Shown: in pieces, positions 57,774-64,000 of the stretch | How positions within the stretch are numbered: position 1 is the stretch's first letter | Layout of the letters: each line of letters opens with the position of its first letter | NCBI GenBank assembly: GCA_024180945.1 | Contig: JAKSGN010000041.1 | Span: 744,001 to 808,000 of the forward strand | DNA: 64,000 nucleotides | DNA from: Macrophomina tecta | Taxonomy: Eukaryota; Ascomycota; Dothideomycetes; Botryosphaeriales; Botryosphaeriaceae | Direction: 5' to 3' | The notes under the pieces: model-generated | What the model saw: the letters and a program-made list of their open reading frames with translations, nothing else | Databases searched by the model: none | What the model was told of the DNA's origin: nothing | Program-made: the position numbers and the translations under genes

Positions 57774-60538
57774 TGCAGTTGCCGGTGGTATTCATCGTAT
57801 TACCAGCGCAAACTCGAATGATGGCGCAGTGTCATTCACTCTAAGTCCGCTCTCTTCACGTTCTTTCGGGTTTTCCAGATACCAATCACATCCCCCCACA
57901 CATCTCGGGTTGCATGACCACTGGCCGGATGTCACTTCTGCCTAGAAGCTGCCGAGATGCAATCGTTACACAAGCAGCGTGCCCAGTAGTTACGGGCTGA
58001 ACAATGCATTCACAGTCTGGTACTTAGCAGTTTCGTTCCTGCATCCGTTTTCCTCTTTCGTTCGAAAATATCAGCCGGAGTATTTCCATACACCACATCA
58101 TCCAAATGCATAGGTGAGCCGTTTATCTGACACCTCGCCGCGTGCCCGCACGCATGCGGTCAACAAGCAGGTGGGCGAGTGAGACGAGGGCGAGCACGGC
58201 TAGGTGTGCCAGCCGCGGATGTGGCTCAAGCCAATGCACCGGAACACGTGGCAGGGTGGTGCTGTGGCGAGGTTGAGGAGGGCGGACCCGCCCAGGGTTC
58301 ACGTGGAGAGCGGGGGCGCCGGATGCGAGGTTGGGCGAGTCGCCTGATATCGATGGGGAGGCTGTAATTGGGGCAGGGGCGGGGCCTGGAGCTGAGCAAG
58401 GACGGCTGGGGAGCGATGGGAAGGTGGTGCGGTCGTGCGGGGTGAAGTGCTGCGTTGCTTCATCGGAAGTAGGGTGGCGGATTGCGTTGGCTCCATGGCA
58501 GTTGGAAATGAGGAAGTACTTTCGAGAGTTTCGCTTCTCCGATCCACTTCTGCTGGTGTCTCAGTTTGGGGAGTGGGTGCAGTGTGATTGTGCAGCGTCA
58601 CATCTGTATGTTGTCATGACCTCATGTATGCCAAGCACACATTCTTTAGCCAAACCTTCGCGAAGCTGATTCAAGGCAGCGGGTAAAGCATTGTAAGAGC
58701 CTGGTGGATAGAAAAGGCGAGAAGCCAATTAATATTTTCTGTTCTTGTCTAGAAATCGACGATAGATAGTAACTGGAGTTGGAAATAAGACTGACAGACC
58801 GTCAGGAAATAAAAAGCACAAATAAGTAGCGATGGTCTGAGAGAAGCCCCTTGCCTTTAAACTATTTGAATCGCTACACTTGGCAACCCTTAGAAGCACA
58901 CATTAACCAAATATTCCAACGCCGAGTCTCAATGGTTGGTGGGCGTTGGTAAATGCTTGCAATTCAGACAAAATGCGAGAAGGTGAGTTTCTCGTGGATC
59001 TGACGCTCAGCCGCGAAAAATCAGAAGCGAAGATGCGAGTATTTAGACAATTCACCGCCGCCATCATTGCCCTGTTGTTCGTCATGCATGAGAGCCGGGT
59101 GGCAATGGTCACGTCACACAGTCCCGATTTCGGCACGCTGGCGCTTCCACTTTGATTGAGCCGCATCCTCGCCACAGCACACTACCCTCGCATACTGAGA
59201 TCATGCAGTGGAAGGAGCAATGAATGAAGACGTATAGCACGGGATGACAAGGATACTCAGCACTTGAGTAAGCTGAGCACGCCAAGGCCTGCAAGGCACG
59301 CAAATAGACCTGGCTGGCAAGGAGTCACAGTTTCAGGGGCGAGAGATGGATGTAGAGATGATCTTCAAAAATGAAATGAGCGTAGAAAAACTTTCTTACA
59401 GTTGGACAGCGCCGATCGTTCAGGTGCCGCTACTCCTTCATCAAACTTCGCACAGATAGATTTTCCCGCTCCATTCGAATTGGCTCCCTCGCTCAAATCC
59501 GTAGCCGACTGCCCACTGCCCACTGCCACAGTTGAGCCACGAACTCCGCCTGACTCATCGAAGTCGAAGTCGAGCTGTCAGTGGCCCCCAGAGCCGACGC
59601 CGCATTTCTGTAGAGTTCAATCGCAAGCGGATCCTTCTTCATGACGGCTGAGTAGATGATGTCCCCCGCGCAAAGGCACGCATACCACTAACTCGCTCAG
59701 CCTCCACCACGCCAATCCTGCGAGGAAGCGACCAGGGAGGAATTTAACAGCGCATTGGTCGCCATCGGCGCCGGCGGCGTAGACGAGGTTCTCTTAGCAA
59801 AGGGCATCGCACTGCTGCTTTGGATTCCTCTCCCGCGCGAGATACGTATCGGAGCCCAATATTGCGAGCACCCCCAACCGGCCACCGGAGATGAAACTCT
59901 TGCACCACGGGTTGGGGGACAGGGAGTATCTATGCATGGGCTCCATACATGGAGTGGCCACGTGCTCATTCGGTGTCGTGCGTGCTCGGTAATGCTTTCA
60001 GAAAGCGCCATGTGAAGCGGTCGCGGCCATAGAGCCGTTCTCGATGATAACCCATATCACCTTCAAATTACCGACCTCACAGACGGTATTCCGCTTGTTT
60101 CTCTCCGGAAGTCCGACCGTGTCGACCCTAGCTGCCAGCAGAGCTTTCAAAGTCAGGCCTTGCTCTGGGGATGTTGGTTTGGCAAAATACAAAGAGAAGC
60201 TTAGGATCGTTTGTGAGACGTCCCAACTGGGCGGCTTGAGCGATTTCGAAGGAGAAGAGCAGCCGGATATTTATTACACAGAGAAAAACATAACAAGCAA
60301 AATGGGATGGAAGAGCGACCAAGAGTAAGTGGCCTCACAAATGCACACAGGGTTATAGACAAGGTTAAAGCTCGACGCGGTCAGATCTGTATGACGCAGT
60401 CAAGTCGTATTTCAGAGAACGCAACTGAATGGTGGGGAATAAGGAGCCAAGTACGCTATAGTATGTAGTGACATAAACGACACCGGTGCCATTTGTAAGA
60501 CAATCATACCGTCAGTGTTTCATGTCGTTACCCATCCT
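57774..60538. other. 2.8-kb gene-poor region
   Basis: No confident gene. A weak two-exon candidate on the minus strand (58496-58123) is described under findings. Between 59.4 and 60.2 kb, short plus-strand frames have protein-like pieces (for example EEFNSALVAIGAGGVDEVLL near 59735-59795) but no intact structure. Confidence 0.45.
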
Positions 60539-62050
60539 TCACTGCAGTGCATCAAGCACCACCCTCGCAATCCACGAATGCGCCTTAGTCGTCGGGCTAC
60601 AAGAGGACAAGCAATTGATCAGTATCACGTCCCTGCACGAACAAAAAGGAGGGAGAAAGTAAAAAGAGGCAACTCACTGATACGCATCCATCCACACTCT
60701 CACGCCAAACCCTTCCTCACAAACCTCAATCGGCACATCCGGCCCAGCCTCCCCGAACGCGTTCACCAAGCAACTACCATATGAGCCGAGCGGCACGAAC
60801 CCGTACTCATCCGGCTCAGCATAATACTCGAAGTCGTCGAACAGGAGGACCAGGTTGATGTATGTCGTCAGGTCAGAGCCACCGTCGGCAAAATCGCGAA
60901 GGAGGGCGTCGAGAGTAGTGGAGAAAGTGTGGAGGGTGGTCTTTGTGGCGCGTGAGGCGTAGAAACTAGCGGGGAGTTTGTCGAGAGAAGGATAGTTGAG
61001 AAGAACGATCTGGGAGGTAGGGTCTGGGATAAGGTGAGTGTCAGTCGAGGTTATGGTAGTTTAGTCGGGGAGTTTGTGGAGTTTGTTGGAGTCGTACATC
61101 TTTCCCGCAGCCGAGAAACGGTGGAAGCGAGGGACGTGGAGACTTGAGATGCCGTGATGTTGTAGAAGATGGCATCGTTGGCGCCGCTCCACAGGAAAAA
61201 GAGCGGGACTGCGGCCGTTGAACTGACATTGAGTCCGGCGGGCGGGGCGCTTAGGAAGTCCTCGACCTGCTCATCTATTGATGGGACTGGGACTATGAAG
61301 TCGGGCGGGCTGAATCCTTGGGCAAGTTTGTTGGATGTGGTCGCTGAGTGCCACAAGTGTCAGTGTACCGTTTTCATGCCAGGGTGAGAGGATGAGAGGT
61401 CGATGTTGAAACATCACCAACTGTACTTATAACAAGCATTGGTGGCCAAAGGAGTTGTAGTGTCAGGGGGGTCTGAAGGAATTTGCGGATAGATGAATCC
61501 TTCGGGTCTCGACGTAAGTGCATGACGCAACACTTTGGCAAGGACCTCATAGAAAGCTATTCGGGAGCCCTTACCTCCACCTACGGCGTAGTTATATAGC
61601 GGGACAGATAGATTGCCGGCCACATATTCAACCCATACGGGTCCATCAGAGAAGCGGCCTCCCGAGCTACATTTACGCTCAGTTAGAGGAGAAAACGAAA
61701 GTGAGTATAGAAACCCACAAATATTGTGGCAGATGAGGCCATGTGCCATTAGTTACGCGGGCGGAGCCATTGCCTGTTATCCTTTCGTTAGCTGAGAGCA
61801 ATCTATATAACGGCTGACCGAAGATGTCCTCTCATTCCGACAGGTCCACAGCGAAACAAGTGCGCGACTTACCACTATCCGTAAAAGAATCGGCAAAAGC
61901 CACGACGGCAGAAAAAGCGGGCATTTTAGCCCACCCCTCCTCATCACCACCTCGACGCAATGCCTGCCGCGCCGACGGACCCGACAGCGCCGCTGCTACT
62001 ACCGCGCAGTAGAAGACGACTCCTAATAAAGATGAGTAGAAGACATTCAT
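60539..62050 (-). CDS. Secreted GDSL/SGNH esterase, CE16-like
   Basis: Six exons on the minus strand: 62050-61873, 61773-61719, 61666-61575, 61343-61098, 61023-60678 and 60596-60539; 324 residues, introns 99, 52, 231, 74 and 81 nt. The N-terminus MNVFYSSLLGVVFYCAVVAA is a signal peptide. The four SGNH blocks are present: block I VVAFADSFTDSGNGSARV with the nucleophile Ser; block II Gly in YNYAVGGATTSNKLAQGFS; block III FFLWSGANDAIF; block V DAYHPTTKAHSW with the Asp/His pair. YFSGGRFSDGPVWVEYVAG after block I is typical of the fungal acetylesterase/lipase group. Such enzymes are secreted and remove acyl groups from plant cell-wall sugars or lipids. Intron 3 is unusually long. Confidence 0.9.
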
Positions 62051-63671
62051 GGCTCCTGAAGCTATCTAGTCCGTGGACACAAGATCTGGACAATGCTAAC
62101 GGGGCGGACGAATCAGCAATTTATACCCCACCACCAACCATCCCGGTACCCAAATCTAGAAAGACCAGGAAGCAGACGAGCAAGCCCCGATAGCCCGCGG
62201 GACATGCCCACTCAGATGTGGCAGCAGCCCCTCGTCGGCACGCGGCTTAATGTTCCTTTTTCTCTTGGTCCCAAGAAGCTGGACAATACAAAGGCCAAGA
62301 AGATACGCCTGGCCAACCAGATCCCCCAACCCGACTCAGTCACGCCCAGATTCCAATAAAGCCATCTCACCTTCCCCTCCTCCACCCTGAAGGCGGGCAT
62401 GGCTTCCTCCTCTTCTGTAAACCAGACGATCGGTCCTTCGATCGGCTCGGCTCGGCTCGGCTCGGGGATTTTGCATTCCCGCCACTTCTTTAATTTGAGA
62501 ATCCGGAAATTTCTATACAAGAAAGACAGTAAGCACTTAGTGATGGTTTGCTGTTGGGGTGAGCCCTGCGGAGTACCGAATGCGCCGATCGGAGCCGAGC
62601 AACAAAGAAAAACAAACTCCTTCCCCTCTCCTGACGTCGACCAAATTTCCCTGTCTAAGGCCGTGTGACTCCTCAATTCTCGTGGAGCGAGACACAAGTA
62701 CACAACCCCGCATGACCACGTTTTTGCGCCGCATCCAGGCTGATATAGTTGGGGCGTCTTTACTTTTTTTTCACCGCATATATCAAAACTAAAACCTTTG
62801 CCTGACCACTAATCCCCTAACCATAAATATCGGACTGAGAGGCGTTTCCGCTTCCCGCGCGCATATACGGGCTTGCTTTTGCGATTCTTCTGGGACCGAC
62901 CCCGTATTGGTATTAAATGTTACTCAGTCCGCACTTAAGAAACAAGGAAAACCCCAAGACAGAGCAGCTAAGGTGAACGAATCAACACGTCGGCCCTTTC
63001 CCCCAGGGAATGATCCCGCCGCCATAAGATTCGACGGTCAATGGGTGTCAGAGAAAGAAAGAAAAAGAAAAGGCCCGTTCTGAGGCACAGCAATAGTTAG
63101 CAAACACCACACATAAGTTGCCCTGATCTCGATAAAACTCCTGCATAGTTTGTGCACGTGCAAAGATATAGCGTGATACAAAGTTCCTGGCCCCAGACAA
63201 TAAAAAGGCTCGAAGAGATCCCAGGAATGAAAAGAGAGAGGATAAGGGAATTGGACATATGCCCCCTTTGTTTCTCGTTACTTATGCATCGAAAACAGCG
63301 AAGAGAAAGACCCCAAGGCAATGTGCGAGACGCCAGAAGAGGCCCAGCCCAACTGCGTCCCTCCCCAGTGACTGAATAATTTCCATCACACGAAAAACAA
63401 GCAAAAGATACGCCGAATGTAAGGGGAATCCGTGCGACAGGAGGAAAAAGATGTATCAAAAAGTGAGGCACACACACAAAGACGCTAGGCCTGTTCAAGT
63501 AAACAAGAGGTGGTTGATTGAGAATAATACACATCGAGGCAACTAGACAGGGCGTCATAGTTACGGCGGGCCTTGGTCTCTGATTGCAACTAATTGGCTC
63601 ATCCCAGAAGATGGAAGCTTCCTCGTACTCGCGGTATCTCTGCTAGGGGCTGCCGGCACATCTGTGCCACT
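62051..63671. other. 1.6-kb intergenic region
   Basis: No gene found. It contains a short CTCGG repeat at about 62443-62465. The left end should hold the esterase promoter, the right end the 3' region of the HMG-box gene. Confidence 0.5.
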
Positions 63672-64000
63672 CTACGCGGACGTCTTCGCGGGTTTCTTCA
63701 CGGATAGGAACGGTGCATCCTCGCCATAGATGTTCTTGTACTCGCGGGCGTAGCGCTGCCTGTCACTCTCGAAGGCGTCCTGGTATTTCTGTAGCAGAAA
63801 CCCCCACGGTCAGTTGAGATCTCAAAGAACATAGGAGAAAAAGAGAGTAATGAGGCCTCCAACTACGGGGAGCGAAAACGAAGTACGGACCTGCTTCTCG
63901 GACGCGCTCAAAGCCTTCCATTCCTGACCGGCCAGTTTGCCTGCCTCAGCAATAGCAATGTTCTTGTAGTCGCCGCTGTTGATGCGGTCCTGGTAGAAGC
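63672..64000 (-). CDS. HMG-box protein, C-terminal part (runs off the window)
   Basis: Partial gene on the minus strand: exon from beyond the right edge to 63891, intron 63789-63890 (102 nt), last exon 63788-63672. The visible protein reads YQDRINSGDYKNIAIAEAGK, LAGQEWKALSASEKQ then KYQDAFESDRQRYAREYKNI and ends VKKPAKTSA. The A-G-x-E-W-K-x-L-S-x-x-E-K-x-x-Y pattern is the second half of an HMG box, suggesting DNA binding. Family members include nuclear chromatin proteins and mitochondrial nucleoid packaging factors; the missing N-terminus would decide. Confidence 0.8.

Overview
The window is nuclear DNA of a filamentous ascomycete (Pezizomycotina; Dothideomycetes or a relative is my best guess, not proven). 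The evidence is short GT-AG introns of about 41-130 nt with CTRAY-like branch sites, GC-rich exons, a fungal Zn2Cys6 regulator, fungal-type Mediator Rox3/Med19, and typical filamentous-fungal versions of housekeeping genes. Splice sites given here were placed by hand. For every multi-exon model the summed exon length is a multiple of three, and where I recognise the family the joined reading frame restores its expected sequence.

Layout: 1-1.6 kb gene-free with a perfect 149-bp tandem duplication; 1.6-9.2 kb MDM1-type sorting nexin, GCV1 (glycine cleavage T-protein) and VMA5 (V-ATPase subunit C), the last two divergent; 9.3-14.1 kb accessory stretch with a decayed ankyrin-repeat gene and an initiator tRNA-Met gene whose D-arm is interrupted by a 55-nt spliceosomal-looking intron; 14.1-20.8 kb MED19, RAD10/swi10, a Zn2Cys6 factor and a small Cys-rich protein; 20.8-24 kb long GC-rich non-coding stretch; 24-30 kb a 14-3-3-like protein with an unusual C-terminal extension and an MFS drug/polyamine-type transporter; 30-34 kb gene-poor with one gene relic; 34-46 kb RRP1, TRM8, GID4/VID24, mago nashi, SEC26 (beta-COP) and LCB4 (sphingoid base kinase); 46-57.8 kb mitochondrial uL23m, a large fungal-specific protein, RRP42, an MCH1-like transporter and a hypothetical membrane-anchored protein; 57.8-60.5 kb gene-poor; 60.5-62.05 kb a secreted GDSL/SGNH esterase; the right edge holds the 3' end of an HMG-box gene.

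Most genes are unrelated housekeeping functions (RNA processing and RNA surveillance: MAGO, TRM8, RRP1, RRP42; trafficking: MDM1, SEC26, VMA5; metabolism: GCV1, LCB4). They are arranged as divergent pairs sharing short promoters (GCV1/VMA5, MED19/RAD10, MAGO/SEC26, RRP42/MCH1) and convergent pairs (RRP1/TRM8, LCB4/uL23m). I see no biosynthetic cluster, CRISPR, rRNA or intact transposon. The most unusual element is the interrupted initiator tRNA at 11762-11888.
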